From Stieleria sp. JC731 (GTDB taxonomy: Bacteria > Planctomycetota > Planctomycetia > Pirellulales > Pirellulaceae), in contig NZ_JAJKFQ010000011.1 of assembly GCF_020966635.1 (NCBI RefSeq), positions 62,001 to 126,000 of the forward strand: a stretch of DNA of 64,000 bases, read 5' to 3'. A program made the translations under genes and the position numbers. This document shows positions 36,610-45,864 of the stretch, in pieces (positions within the stretch are counted from its first letter, which is position 1; every line of letters starts with the position of its first letter). The notes under the pieces were generated by a model. That model made no database searches, was not told the origin of the DNA, and saw nothing but the letters and a program-made list of their open reading frames with translations.

Positions 36610-38331
36610 ATGAGCACTGTTATAGAATCCGACGTACCGATTCAGGGGCGATCCAAAAAGCATGTCTCACAGTTAAAGAAGCCCATGCAGACAACTTCAA
36701 ACGCATTCCAACGGCGGCATGACTTGGACGCACTTCGGGCGATCGCAATGTTGTTGGGCATTGTGCTGCACGCGGCGCTGTCTTTCTCGCCGATCCCTTG
36801 GACGGTCAACGATTCGCGGCAGAGCGATTTTTACTCCGTCATGTTTGCCGCGATTCATGGCTTTCGGATGCCATTGTTTTTCATGGTCAGCGGATTCTTT
36901 ACCGCGATGCTGTGGCGGAGACGTGACCTTGGCGGATTGATCAAGCAACGTGTCAAGCGAATCTTGCTGCCATTGCTACTTGGCTGTGTCACCATTGTGC
37001 CGGCGATGTGGGCGGTCAGCTATCTGGCTCGAATGCCATCGCCTTCGGGAAGCCCCAATGCGTCTGTCTGGGAAGCTGTCGTTGCAGGCGATGTCCAGCG
37101 TGTCCACGACGCAATCCACACATCAGAAATCGCGACCGACGCTGTCAGCCAGGATGGAGCGACATTGTTGACCGTTTCGGTTTTCTTGGGCCACACCGAG
37201 ATGGTAAAGATGCTTTTGGACGAAGGTGCTGACATCAAGCAACGAAACGGTGACCAAGGAACGGCGTTACATAGCGCAGCCTTCATCGGACGTGCAGAAG
37301 AGGCCGCATTGTTGCTTCAAGCGGGGGCCGACCCCGATGCTAAAGACGCCAACGGACAGACACCAAAGGATCTGCTGAAGATTGATTTTGGAACGTCGAA
37401 CTACATCGCATCATCGTTCGGCGTGCCACTCGAAGAAGAGACACTGAAAGCAGGTCGAGCAGGCATCGCAAAACAACTTGGTGTGGACGAGTACCTGGGA
37501 TCGGGAAACAGCGACGCCTCGGGACTTAGTGCAGACGCGATCAAAGCCCTGTTGTTCCAGATGCCCGTCTTTATGCATCTTTGGTTTTTGTACTTTCTGT
37601 GCTGGTTGGTCGCCGCATTCGTTCTGTATGCGGCACTAGCGAATTCAATCGGAGGTGCGATCAAAGGATTGAAAATACCGAAGTGGATTGTTTGCACGCC
37701 ACTTAGCCTGCTATGGCTCGTCCCGTTAACGATGTTGCCACAGTCATTCATGAGTCCTGGAATCTTTGGTCCGGATTCATCGATCGGATTGTTGCCAATC
37801 CCTAGCGTGCTCGCATACTACGCGGTGTTCTTTTTCTTCGGTGCGATCTATTGGGACATGGATGACTCGGGAAATCGGCTCGGTCGCCACTGGGAAATCT
37901 GCTTGGTTGTCGCTGCCGTTGTGATCTTTCCGCTCGGATTGGATCTGGTGACAGGAGCCTTTGGGATTGTGACCGCATTTGCCGATCCCACCACTCACTC
38001 AACTGTGTCGGGGGGCGCACAGGCATTGTTTACATGGCTGATGATTTTCGGATCGATTGGGGCCTGCCATCGGTTGTTATCCAACGAGAGCAAGTGGATG
38101 CGTTACATCTCTGACTCTTCGTACTGGCTGTACCTCGCGCACTTGCCGTTGGTGTTGCTGGCGCAGTGGTTGGTCAAAGACTATGCCGTGCCATCGTTTT
38201 TCAAGTTCGTAGGAATTACTGTGCTGGTATCGGTGTTCCTATTGGTGACCTACGAATATGGAGTCCGCTACACATTCATCGGAAGGATGCTCAACGGTCC
38301 AAGAAGCAGGAAAGAACCCAGCACTGCTTGA
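36610..38331 (+). CDS. Acyltransferase-3 membrane protein with inserted ankyrin repeats
   Basis: 573 aa. The start RRHDLDALRAIAMLLGIVLH (catalytic-type His54), FRMPLFFMVSGFFTAML and KQRVKRILLPLLLG define the acyltransferase-3/OpgC family of multi-pass O-acyltransferases. After about three membrane helices, residues ~151-258 carry ankyrin repeats (ATLLTVSVFLGHTEMVKMLL; GTALHSAAFIGRAEEAALLL), followed by the remaining ~7 helices (from ~318). Position-of-insert topology suggests a soluble loop. Likely acylates a glycan; the ankyrin part may recruit a partner (inference). Alone on the plus strand. Confidence 0.9.
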   Translation: MSTVIESDVPIQGRSKKHVSQLKKPMQTTSNAFQRRHDLDALRAIAMLLGIVLHAALSFSPIPWTVNDSRQSDFYSVMFAAIHGFRMPLFFMVSGFFTAMLWRRRDLGGLIKQRVKRILLPLLLGCVTIVPAMWAVSYLARMPSPSGSPNASVWEAVVAGDVQRVHDAIHTSEIATDAVSQDGATLLTVSVFLGHTEMVKMLLDEGADIKQRNGDQGTALHSAAFIGRAEEAALLLQAGADPDAKDANGQTPKDLLKIDFGTSNYIASSFGVPLEEETLKAGRAGIAKQLGVDEYLGSGNSDASGLSADAIKALLFQMPVFMHLWFLYFLCWLVAAFVLYAALANSIGGAIKGLKIPKWIVCTPLSLLWLVPLTMLPQSFMSPGIFGPDSSIGLLPIPSVLAYYAVFFFFGAIYWDMDDSGNRLGRHWEICLVVAAVVIFPLGLDLVTGAFGIVTAFADPTTHSTVSGGAQALFTWLMIFGSIGACHRLLSNESKWMRYISDSSYWLYLAHLPLVLLAQWLVKDYAVPSFFKFVGITVLVSVFLLVTYEYGVRYTFIGRMLNGPRSRKEPSTA

Positions 38332-38510
38332 TCGGTTGAAGCCGATCTGTCTGGTCTGTTCAATGACGAGCATGCGGAAACGAATCCGCATACTCGGGGT
38401 GTGAATGCCGTGGCCTGAATGCTCTGGCCTGAAAACCTTGGCGGCGGACACCCGCGATATTAGTCACGATCGAAGTTGAAATCCAAAGCGATTGGACATG
38501 CAACCGTTTG

Positions 38511-39398
38511 TTAGGTGAGGATGTGATCGCCTTCTAGTTTCCAATGTCGTGTCGCGACGATGCGATTGCTTCTGGCCGTATCAATGATGCGGCCTTGGAA
38601 CAGAAATTTTTGGCGGATCCGAAGGCCTGGTGGCCGCCCGGTGCGATCAAGCAATCCGACTCCATCGGTGCAGCGATAGGTGTGGCCGTGGGCTTGATTG
38701 GGACTGTAGCGATCTTCGGGGGTCGTGTTTGTTTCGATACTTGCTGGACTTGATCGGTATCCATAACGTTCGATAGTACCGTCACGCTTGACAAAGCCGT
38801 CTTCTCGGTACGTTGTAGAGGAAAGACCACCGGGGATTTGAAACGCGCTCTTTCGATCGTTCAAAGTACCGGTTGCGACCCAGTTAGACATGCTGGGGGT
38901 CGAGCCCGTGAACCGACCTTGTTGAGTCGTCGCGGTACCTTTGATGAACTGACGGTATTCGTATCGCGACGCATCGATTGCTGGATCGAAGCGAATGATC
39001 ACGCGGAACTTGCCTTTGCAAATCCATCCGCTGCCAAGGCTTTCGAGTGTGATCGGCCGAACCCGTAGCGCACGGAACTCAAGGACGAAGTCGTCTTCGC
39101 CAGAGGACGCACCAAAGTCGTGGTAAGGGAATCGCTTTGCCATCGCGACTTCTTCGGTACGTCCAGTGGCTTCAAGGGATTGGATCAGTTTGCCGAGCGA
39201 CTTGGGGCCGAACATGCCATCGGCATTGATACGAGGCCCGTTCTGATGTTCTTGCCAGTTGTACACTGCCGTCGCTGTGGCGCTGCTCAGGTTTCCGTTT
39301 TCTTGTGATCCGACCTCGCGGCGAATGACACGGATGAGTGGTGATGAATAGCCACGACTTCGGTTGTAGCTATTCGCTGCGTTAAGATTGAGGACCAT
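38511..39398 (-). CDS. Hypothetical protein with peptidoglycan-binding-like N-terminus
   Basis: 295 aa from ATG 39398; a TTG nine codons upstream is equally possible. Residues ~15-75 (NLSSATATAVYNWQEHQN...DGMFGPKSLGKLI) look like a PG_binding_1-type three-helix module, here without a signal peptide. The remaining ~200 residues are beta-rich with FRALRVRPITLESLG and GKFRVIIRFDP and match no family I know. It resembles secreted effector-like or structural proteins in composition, but no function is claimed. Precedes nothing on its strand within 500 nt. Confidence 0.65.
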   Translation of the reverse strand: MVLNLNAANSYNRSRGYSSPLIRVIRREVGSQENGNLSSATATAVYNWQEHQNGPRINADGMFGPKSLGKLIQSLEATGRTEEVAMAKRFPYHDFGASSGEDDFVLEFRALRVRPITLESLGSGWICKGKFRVIIRFDPAIDASRYEYRQFIKGTATTQQGRFTGSTPSMSNWVATGTLNDRKSAFQIPGGLSSTTYREDGFVKRDGTIERYGYRSSPASIETNTTPEDRYSPNQAHGHTYRCTDGVGLLDRTGRPPGLRIRQKFLFQGRIIDTARSNRIVATRHWKLEGDHILT

Positions 39399-39646
39399 CG
39401 CTTTACGTCCAGACAGAGTTGACAAGTGAATGCAACCGTTCTCGTAATCGCAGCCAAAGTGTTACGCCAATTCTCGTCGTTTTTTAAAACAAACTGCCCG
39501 CTGGAGAGGCCAAAAATAAAGCGATGTGATCCCCTGTTTTTTGTGCGCGAATCAAGTGAAAAACACGCCTTATGGCATTTTCCGATTTTCGACTTTGCTG
39601 CCGCGTTTTGATTCCTGGAAGCAGTGGTTGTAATGGCGGCAAGACC

Positions 39647-40804
39647 TCAGACGATTGCCTTGCGACCTTCGTCAATTCCAGAGGGAAATCCAATTTTCTG
39701 AAGTCGGGCAAAGAAATCGTTGGAGCCGTTTGCTCGATAGAACGAGATCTCGGACGCGTAAAGTGGAAAGATCTGATAGAACGCGAACGTTTGCCCATTG
39801 GGAAAGTCACAGCGTGTTAGCTCATTTTCACTACATCCGTACAGCCATCCCGTGAATTCTGTGTCGAACGAGAATCGCTGTGGCGGTTCGCCATTCGGGA
39901 TGACTCCGGCGTAGTCATTGAACTCAATCTTGCCATCGCCGAGGCGTGATGCGAGTGTGGCAAAGCAATCCTGTGGCCATGAAGTCGCTTGCTCGCCGGA
40001 AAGACTCGAAAAAGATCTCGAAGTGTTCCCCAAGTCCAGCAGTAGCTCGAATCCAAGATGGTTTAAACCCATCGTAAACAACATGTCACCGCTGTGATCC
40101 GTGCTGTGCTCGTCACTTGCCGGGATCAATCCGATGTGTACGTGATCGCCGCTCGTCTGGCATTCGATTTCTGACAGATCACTGTCCAGCGGAGTGCCAA
40201 AGTTTTTTTGGAGGTGGCTCAAGATGTCGGATTCAATTTCGCCCGAGGTGCGGTTTTTGATCCTGGCGTCTGCTTGATGTGGTAGAAGGGCACCGTGGTT
40301 TCGAAGCGTCTCGACCACAAGTGGTTGCTCATCCATCATTGCACGCGTCAATGCGTTTCTAGTGGGCATGCCCGGCACTTTTAGCGGCTGATTAACGTCG
40401 CCACCAAAGTGAATGAATTGACGCAGGATTTCAGTCGCCTCTTCTGGTTGTGCCTGCGACAAAAAATATAGAGGTGAATGCAAGTTCGGGGCAGCTCCAT
40501 GTTCTAGCAACCATGTCACATTAGTGACGTTGCCCTTCCGGATAGCCCAAGACAATGGCGTGTCACGATTAGCGTCTGCTTCATTAACATTCGCACCGAG
40601 TTCACATAGCACTTCGAGAATTTTGGGACTCGAGTAACTCGCCGCGTGGCAGAAGAGTTTCACCCCCTCCTTTCTTCGCAAGCGTGGGAAGTCAGTTAAG
40701 ATCTGCCGTGTCTTTGCGACATCATCTTGTTCAACCATCGCTTGGTAGATTGCGACACCTGGTCGGTTGGAATACTCGAAGTCGTTACTACTTGGCAAAT
40801 TCAT
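39647..40804 (-). CDS. Ankyrin-repeat protein with C-terminal suppressor-of-fused (SUFU)-like domain
   Basis: 385 aa, cytoplasmic by sequence. Residues ~15-190 hold four to five ankyrin units (ANVNEADANRDTPLSWAIRK; GGDVNQPLKVPGMPTRNALT). Residues ~215-380 fit the bacterial SUFU domain: MLFTMGLN, WPQDCFATLA, GVIPNGEPP, FAFYQIFPLYASEISFY and the end FFARL. SUFU domains occur in bacterial polymorphic-toxin immunity proteins and in uncharacterised cytosolic proteins; the pairing with ankyrins suggests a binding or immunity role. No toxin gene was recognised beside it. Confidence 0.82.
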   Translation of the reverse strand: MNLPSSNDFEYSNRPGVAIYQAMVEQDDVAKTRQILTDFPRLRRKEGVKLFCHAASYSSPKILEVLCELGANVNEADANRDTPLSWAIRKGNVTNVTWLLEHGAAPNLHSPLYFLSQAQPEEATEILRQFIHFGGDVNQPLKVPGMPTRNALTRAMMDEQPLVVETLRNHGALLPHQADARIKNRTSGEIESDILSHLQKNFGTPLDSDLSEIECQTSGDHVHIGLIPASDEHSTDHSGDMLFTMGLNHLGFELLLDLGNTSRSFSSLSGEQATSWPQDCFATLASRLGDGKIEFNDYAGVIPNGEPPQRFSFDTEFTGWLYGCSENELTRCDFPNGQTFAFYQIFPLYASEISFYRANGSNDFFARLQKIGFPSGIDEGRKAIV

Positions 40805-40941
40805 CGGTGCGGGACAGTTGATACGAGGGTGATTTGAACGTTGTCGGTTTTCTTAGGAGCGTTATCGTCGGTTCGTCAGCTATATTTGGGGCTCTTCAGA
40901 GTGTTCCCAATATTGGTCCAAAACCATCGAGGTTTCAGTTA

Positions 40942-41778
40942 ATGTTGAGTCCTGTTAAGCGGTATTGTTTGCCGTTGTTGATTGTTACCGTTGTCGGCTT
41001 GGCGTCTAATGTAGCGAACGGACAAACGGCCGATGTGAAAGCGGATTATCGGTATGCCGCGATCACCTGGCTGCAAAAGTCGGCTGAATATCGTTTGTTG
41101 ACCGAGCAGATCTATCGGGCCGCTTCATTCCAGTTGCAGATGGGTTTGCAGGATCCCCACTGGTCAGCCGATGAGGTACAGCTAGCGAGCGGACGGTTTC
41201 AGAACAAGCCGCCAGCGATCATTCTTGATTGTGATGAGACCGTACTTGATAACTCTTCCTACAACGCTCGAAACATCGTCGACGGCAAAGAGTATTCGAC
41301 GGATGAGTGGAATGAGTGGTGCGACGAACGAAAAGCGAAGGCGATTCCAGGATCCGTTGACTTTGTAAACGCTGCCGAAAAGCTTGGTGTGAAAGTCTTT
41401 TTCATTACCAACAGGCGTGACGTCGTCAAAGTGGCCACGATCGCTAACCTGCGTGCCCTTGGTTTTCCTGCATCGGAAGACACAGTTTTGACCAGAAATG
41501 ACGATCAGAATCGGGGGAAAGACAAAGTCTCACGCCGCGCGATGGTCGCAAAAGGCCATCGAATTGTTCTCTTGATCGGGGACAATATGTCGGACCTTTG
41601 TGGCGGACTTCATGAGAAAAGCGACGACAGTACTGATGCGACCGAAACCAGGAATGCAATCTCGCAAACGAAGCAAGCTTTGCTGGGTAGTCGTTGGGTC
41701 ATGCTTCCAAACCCAGCTTACGGAGACTGGCAGCAAGCTTTGCCCGAGGGTGACGCGGCGCTCGACCTACAGCGATAA
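40942..41778 (+). CDS. Exported HAD-superfamily acid phosphatase (class B/C, e(P4)-like)
   Basis: 278 aa from ATG 40942 (MLSPVKRYCLPLLIVTVVG), a Sec signal ending near VANG; the frame to 40834 is open but lengthens the protein beyond the signal. HAD IIIB features: ILDCDETVLDN (nucleophile Asp and acid Asp), ITNRRD (motif II), a Lys in the KGHRIVLLIGDN region and final D of GDNMSDL. Related to the lipoprotein e(P4) 5'-nucleotidase/acid phosphatase, but no lipobox Cys at the cleavage site. Probably releases phosphate from nucleotides in the periplasm. Confidence 0.9.
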   Translation: MLSPVKRYCLPLLIVTVVGLASNVANGQTADVKADYRYAAITWLQKSAEYRLLTEQIYRAASFQLQMGLQDPHWSADEVQLASGRFQNKPPAIILDCDETVLDNSSYNARNIVDGKEYSTDEWNEWCDERKAKAIPGSVDFVNAAEKLGVKVFFITNRRDVVKVATIANLRALGFPASEDTVLTRNDDQNRGKDKVSRRAMVAKGHRIVLLIGDNMSDLCGGLHEKSDDSTDATETRNAISQTKQALLGSRWVMLPNPAYGDWQQALPEGDAALDLQR

Positions 41779-42139
41779 GCATCGCACCGTTTCATGAGTC
41801 CCTTTGCATCTTGTCGAGATCGAATGCGGCCGTTCGACTATCGGTGGGCTGAAAACGCATCGATTGCCACTTCAGTTGACCTGGCCGCAAATGAGTTGTT
41901 GATTTTCAGGTTCGGTCTTTAGTGATCTATCCGGCTGCGTCACAAAACCGGCGCGAGTGAAAGCGACATTCGTCAATCAACAAGCCGCAATTTCTTTTTC
42001 AGAATAATGTCGATCTGTCGATCGGAACTGCGACCACCTAGCAGAACGAGCATCGGATCTCGCCCGCGTGAGATCGCGCGTTTTGGGATGTACGGTTTTG
42101 AGATGCACAGTGGTGAAATCACGCAAAGGTGAAATTGAA
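41779..42139. other. 361-nt intergenic region, no gene recognised
   Basis: Between two plus-strand genes. A short repeated phrase GTACGGTTTTGAGATG/GATCGCGCGTTTTGGGATG occurs near 42070-42110. No promoter pair stands out and no coding frame is convincing. Confidence 0.35.
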
Positions 42140-42649
42140 ATGAATGCTTTGGAAATCGTCCGGCTAAATCTTGAAATGAATCAGATGCATGTCGCTTTCT
42201 TTGAAGACATGCGAGATGCGGCTATGACACAGCCGACCAGTTCTGGTGGCAACCATCCGCTTTGGGTACTTGGGCATTTGGCTCTTGTCGATGCAAGCTT
42301 TCGCTCAATGATCACGGGCGAAGCAAACTCTTTGCAACATTGGTCTTCATTGTTTGGAGCAGGGACGACACCGTCATCCGATCCATCAACCTACCCTGCG
42401 TTTGATGACGTGATGGCGGAGTACCATCGGCAGCGGGCACAGTTGATTGCACTGCTTGACGATGTCGACGAATCGTTTTTGGAGCAGCCGCTAAAGTTGC
42501 CACCCGATGGCATGTCCGAAGAAATGATTCAGCAGTTCTTTCCAAACGTAGCGAAGACGCTGTTGCTCGTCGCCAACCATCATGCATTTCACTGCGGACA
42601 GGTTGCCGATGCACGCCGAGCTGCCGGAAGAGCTCCCATGTTCATGTAG
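42140..42649 (+). CDS. DinB/YfiT-like four-helix protein
   Basis: 169 aa from ATG 42140 (MNALEIVRLNLEMNQ). DinB-superfamily four-helix bundle with the usual metal-ligand histidines in NHPLWVLGHLALVD and NHHAFHCGQVADARRAAG. Related enzymes use bacillithiol or mycothiol or other thiols; the substrate here is unknown. It lies ~100 nt before a VOC-family gene; the two may be co-transcribed. Confidence 0.88.
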   Translation: MNALEIVRLNLEMNQMHVAFFEDMRDAAMTQPTSSGGNHPLWVLGHLALVDASFRSMITGEANSLQHWSSLFGAGTTPSSDPSTYPAFDDVMAEYHRQRAQLIALLDDVDESFLEQPLKLPPDGMSEEMIQQFFPNVAKTLLLVANHHAFHCGQVADARRAAGRAPMFM

Positions 42650-42745
42650 TTCGTCGGGAAAACTAAGCCTGAGCGATGACGAGCGTCTTCTTTAGGAAAC
42701 GCGTCCTCTTGTAATGACTTTCGAATATCTAAAAAGGAAACCTTG

Positions 42746-43228
42746 ATGGCCGGTTCAAAGATCGCACTCTGCATCTGGTTTGACGGTCAGGCTGAGGAAG
42801 CTGCAAACTTTTACACGTCGTTGTTTCCTGATTCGGAAGTTGAGTACGTGATGCGATCGCCGATCGATTGGCCTGGCGGAAAAGTTGGGGATGTTTTGTT
42901 AGTTGGGTTTTCGATCGCAGGGCAAAAATATCAGGCACTCAATGGAGGCCCACAGCAGGAGTTCAACGAACGAATCTCCATCTCGGTTTCATGCGAGGAT
43001 CAAGCAGAAGTCGACCGCTACTGGGATGCATTAACCGCCAACGGCGGCAGTGAGATTATGTGCGGCTGGCTGAAGGACAAGTTTGGCGTCCGTTGGCAGA
43101 TCGTCCCAGAACCCTTCACCGCGATGCTTTTGGAGGGCGACGATCAATGTCGTAAGCGGGCAATGGACGCGATGGGAGCCATGAAGAAGCTGGATCTAGC
43201 CCAACTTCGGTCCGCGTTTGAGGGGTAG
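42746..43228 (+). CDS. VOC-superfamily protein (PhnB/3-demethylubiquinone methyltransferase-like)
   Basis: 160 aa from ATG 42746, with AAGGAAA eight nt upstream as ribosome site. Matches the PhnB-like family: ALCIWFDGQAEEAANFYTSLF, ISVSCEDQAEVDRYWDAL, CGWLKDKFGVRWQIVP. Small betaalpha-beta-beta-beta fold, often metal-dependent; the family name 3-demethylubiquinone-9 3-methyltransferase is an old misnomer. True role unknown. Confidence 0.88.
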   Translation: MAGSKIALCIWFDGQAEEAANFYTSLFPDSEVEYVMRSPIDWPGGKVGDVLLVGFSIAGQKYQALNGGPQQEFNERISISVSCEDQAEVDRYWDALTANGGSEIMCGWLKDKFGVRWQIVPEPFTAMLLEGDDQCRKRAMDAMGAMKKLDLAQLRSAFEG

Positions 43229-43435
43229 CCACAGGAAATTCCGTCGCGGTTTGACGAGCGTTGGTTGGCACGAATTTGCTCAGAGATGGTGTTTCACGGA
43301 CTTTTCGATGCAGTTTGGTTTTTTCGAAGTTTTTGTTGAGGTGTTTGAGGGGCTTTCGCACAGGTGTTTGTGAATCGAGGAGATCGGCAAAGCGGCCGAC
43401 AAAGAACAAAACCTTCCAAACCAAGGACCCCAGTC

Positions 43436-43816
43436 ATGTCTCTGCTGAAGAAAATCACCATCGTCGCTCTGGTTGTTGTTTGCTCACAAGTCGCTGCTCC
43501 ACAGGCGAAGGCTGGAAACCCATTGGAAAAAATGTTCGCCAGTGCGGGAAAGAAAGTCGTCGGTGGTGCGTACAATTCAGTTCAGAAGAATGTCACGCAG
43601 AGCACGAAGCTGATCTTGAAAACGGCACCCTACGCGCTGCTTCAAGGATCTCGATCGGGCAGCAGTCGGACCAAAGCGTTCAGTGGTACCAGCAGCAACG
43701 CCGTAAAGCAACTCGGCACATCGACCTTCAACAAGGCGAAAACGCAGTGGCGTCCATCTGGAAATACAAGCAGCTTCGGACGCAAAATTTTCTTTAGCCC
43801 CGGATTCCGTCGCTAG
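43436..43816 (+). CDS. Small exported basic protein
   Basis: 126 aa from ATG 43436 (MSLLKKITIVALVVVCSQVAA), a clear Sec signal cut near QAKA. The mature ~100 residues are rich in Lys, Ser, Thr and Gly with no Cys and end in FFSPGFRR. No family recognised. The upstream frame to 43364 is not coding-like. Its own weak hairpin (GTCGC/GCGAC) overlaps the stop without a T-run. Confidence 0.65.
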   Translation: MSLLKKITIVALVVVCSQVAAPQAKAGNPLEKMFASAGKKVVGGAYNSVQKNVTQSTKLILKTAPYALLQGSRSGSSRTKAFSGTSSNAVKQLGTSTFNKAKTQWRPSGNTSSFGRKIFFSPGFRR

Positions 43817-43839
43817 AAAAGCGACACTCGGCAAGACGG

Positions 43840-45396
43840 CTATTGGAATGACGTAACCCAGCGACGATTCGTCGCCATCAGGTGATGAACAAGTTCCATG
43901 ACTTCCTCTTGTTCAACTTCATCGTGTTCCAGTTCATGTTCGAGCAGTTCCAGTTTCTTGCGAATCAGGTAGCCCTGCATCTGTTGATAGGGGCGAAGTG
44001 GTCCGCTTCGCAAGAACGTGCCGACTTCCAGTTTGCGGCTCCAATCTTCCCAAACCGGAAGCCAGAACAACGCGTGGTCCACATCACCGCTCATCGAAGC
44101 AGAAAGGCATTCGGCGCGAGCCAACGCGATTTCATCGAGACATTCATCAGCCGGCGGATAGTACGCGAAACAGGCAACGATGCTCAGTGAGACAAGGCCA
44201 GCGATCAATACCAATCCCAAAACGCCTCGTGGCACGACCATTTCCAGTCGCGAGTGAATTCGATTGGTGGGCGTCGGTTGGATGAAGGATGTTTTCTCGG
44301 GCGAAAGATTTAGCCCGCGTGCTATCAGTCCGAACAGTGAGATCATTGCCAATCCGATCCCTGCAGCGATCTCGGGAAAACCAATGTTTTTAGAGAGCAC
44401 TTCCTTTGACGTTCTCCAAAAGTTTTCGGTATGAGCCGATATCGGATTGGTGTAGATGTCGAATGCGTGAGTATGGCCAGCCGGCTGGATTCCAGGCGGA
44501 ATGAGCGGCTGATTTATTCCATAAGCGAAACCTAGCACAATCGCCAACATTGCCGCGCTCCACATCGCGGTTGGCTTCCATCCGAAGTGGTATAGAAACC
44601 ATGCGATGGTCGCAAAGTTGACCCCGGTTCCCAGAATCATCAAGGCGAATGCCGCACCAGGTGAATTACCGTGTTGAAACATCATGCCGAGTTGACTCAT
44701 CGCAAGCATCGGAGTCGCATAAATGGGGATCGAAACGGCGGTCATCGTTAGCGGTGCCCAAAGATCTCCCTGTTCAACACTGGTTTGCATCGAACCGAAA
44801 GGCAACACGGCGGCAAGGAACGCTAAGCCAGACAATGCGATCATGGCAAGCAACAATGTGACGCCAGTAGCTTGGCGCCCGAGATGAATCACGGTTGCAC
44901 GCAAGCGATGAAGTCCGATGACGTCGCTTGATGGATCGGTATCAATTTCGGAGATCGAATGTGTTGATTCATTCTTGACCGCTGCGTCCCAAATCATGCC
45001 AAGGAATGTCACGATGAGAAGTGACCCGACGGCGAACATGATGATCACAAGCGGGCGACTTAGGGTCAGGCCGTACAGGAGCGACAGTGGATTGAACAAC
45101 GGCGCTGACAGTGCGAACGCAGCCATTGCACCGGGCTTGATCCCGAATCTTCGCATCTCTCGTAGAATCGGCAGGACGCCGATCGAGCAGACGGGAAGTA
45201 ACATGCCAATGAGCCAAGATTGAGGCAGCCGACGGATCGAATCACCGCCGAATAGTTTTCGCGTGCCCTCACGCCCCAAATAGAAGCGAAGCACAGTCGC
45301 GATCAACAGCCCGACGATCAAGGTGGGGGCGGCAGAAAACAAACCTTGCACGAGTCGAAGAAGCCCGCCGACAAAGATCTGATTGAACGTATTCAT
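43840..45396 (-). CDS. DUF318/SO_0444-type permease
   Basis: 518 aa polytopic membrane protein. The first half (LIVGLLIATVLRFYLGREGTR, LPQSWLIGMLLPVCSIGVLP with the conserved P-x-C-S-x-G-V-x-P) and the repeated inverted half place it in the DUF318/ArsP/YraQ permease family, which includes arsenic and copper/zinc exporters. Eight to ten hydrophobic segments are seen; the C-terminal ~100 residues are soluble and acidic. Last gene of a six-gene operon, directly after a His-rich lipoprotein (adjacent stop/start), which supports metal or metalloid export (inference). Confidence 0.85.
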   Translation of the reverse strand: MNTFNQIFVGGLLRLVQGLFSAAPTLIVGLLIATVLRFYLGREGTRKLFGGDSIRRLPQSWLIGMLLPVCSIGVLPILREMRRFGIKPGAMAAFALSAPLFNPLSLLYGLTLSRPLVIIMFAVGSLLIVTFLGMIWDAAVKNESTHSISEIDTDPSSDVIGLHRLRATVIHLGRQATGVTLLLAMIALSGLAFLAAVLPFGSMQTSVEQGDLWAPLTMTAVSIPIYATPMLAMSQLGMMFQHGNSPGAAFALMILGTGVNFATIAWFLYHFGWKPTAMWSAAMLAIVLGFAYGINQPLIPPGIQPAGHTHAFDIYTNPISAHTENFWRTSKEVLSKNIGFPEIAAGIGLAMISLFGLIARGLNLSPEKTSFIQPTPTNRIHSRLEMVVPRGVLGLVLIAGLVSLSIVACFAYYPPADECLDEIALARAECLSASMSGDVDHALFWLPVWEDWSRKLEVGTFLRSGPLRPYQQMQGYLIRKKLELLEHELEHDEVEQEEVMELVHHLMATNRRWVTSFQ

Positions 45397-45864
45397 TTAA
45401 TTCGTTTCAGCCAATTGCGATTCTTTCGACCGTTTTGCGTTGGTCTTTTCGATCAAGTCACACAGGTGCAATACATCGTTTCGTCGTTGGTTTGATAACT
45501 GGTGTTCATCGTCGCCAAGCTGTCTTGAAATACCGTCCGATGTATTTGCGATTGAGATCCACTGTTGCTCGCTTAATTCGCTATCCGCAGCGATTTCGGG
45601 TGTCCAGTTGATGATGTCACGTAGCCGGCCAATCGATTTTTCTTGATCGTCACGTTGATCGTCGATGGTTGCGATTTCAGCTCGCAGTTTGGCCACGACA
45701 TCGTCCAGGTCATCGGGCCAGTGCGCGGCGACGACATGATCGTGATCGAAGTGAGAATCATGATTCGGTTCTTTTGATCGGCATCCTCCCAAATAGCAAA
45801 TGATGAGCGATGCGATGATCGTTCTGGCGAATCTGATCGGTTCAAGGAAGGTGCGTTGACGCAT
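45397..45864 (-). CDS. His-rich putative metal-binding lipoprotein
   Basis: 155 aa. Signal ASLIICYLGGC with lipobox LGGC; the mature protein begins with a metal-ligand-rich segment (HDSHFDHDHVVAAHWPDDLDD) followed by a long amphipathic helix region (KLRAEIATIDDQRDDQEKSI). Its start codon overlaps the MoxR stop (TAATG) and its stop abuts the permease ATG, so it is translated with both. Probably a periplasmic metal-binding partner of the permease (inference). No known family name. Confidence 0.75.
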   Translation of the reverse strand: MRQRTFLEPIRFARTIIASLIICYLGGCRSKEPNHDSHFDHDHVVAAHWPDDLDDVVAKLRAEIATIDDQRDDQEKSIGRLRDIINWTPEIAADSELSEQQWISIANTSDGISRQLGDDEHQLSNQRRNDVLHLCDLIEKTNAKRSKESQLAETN

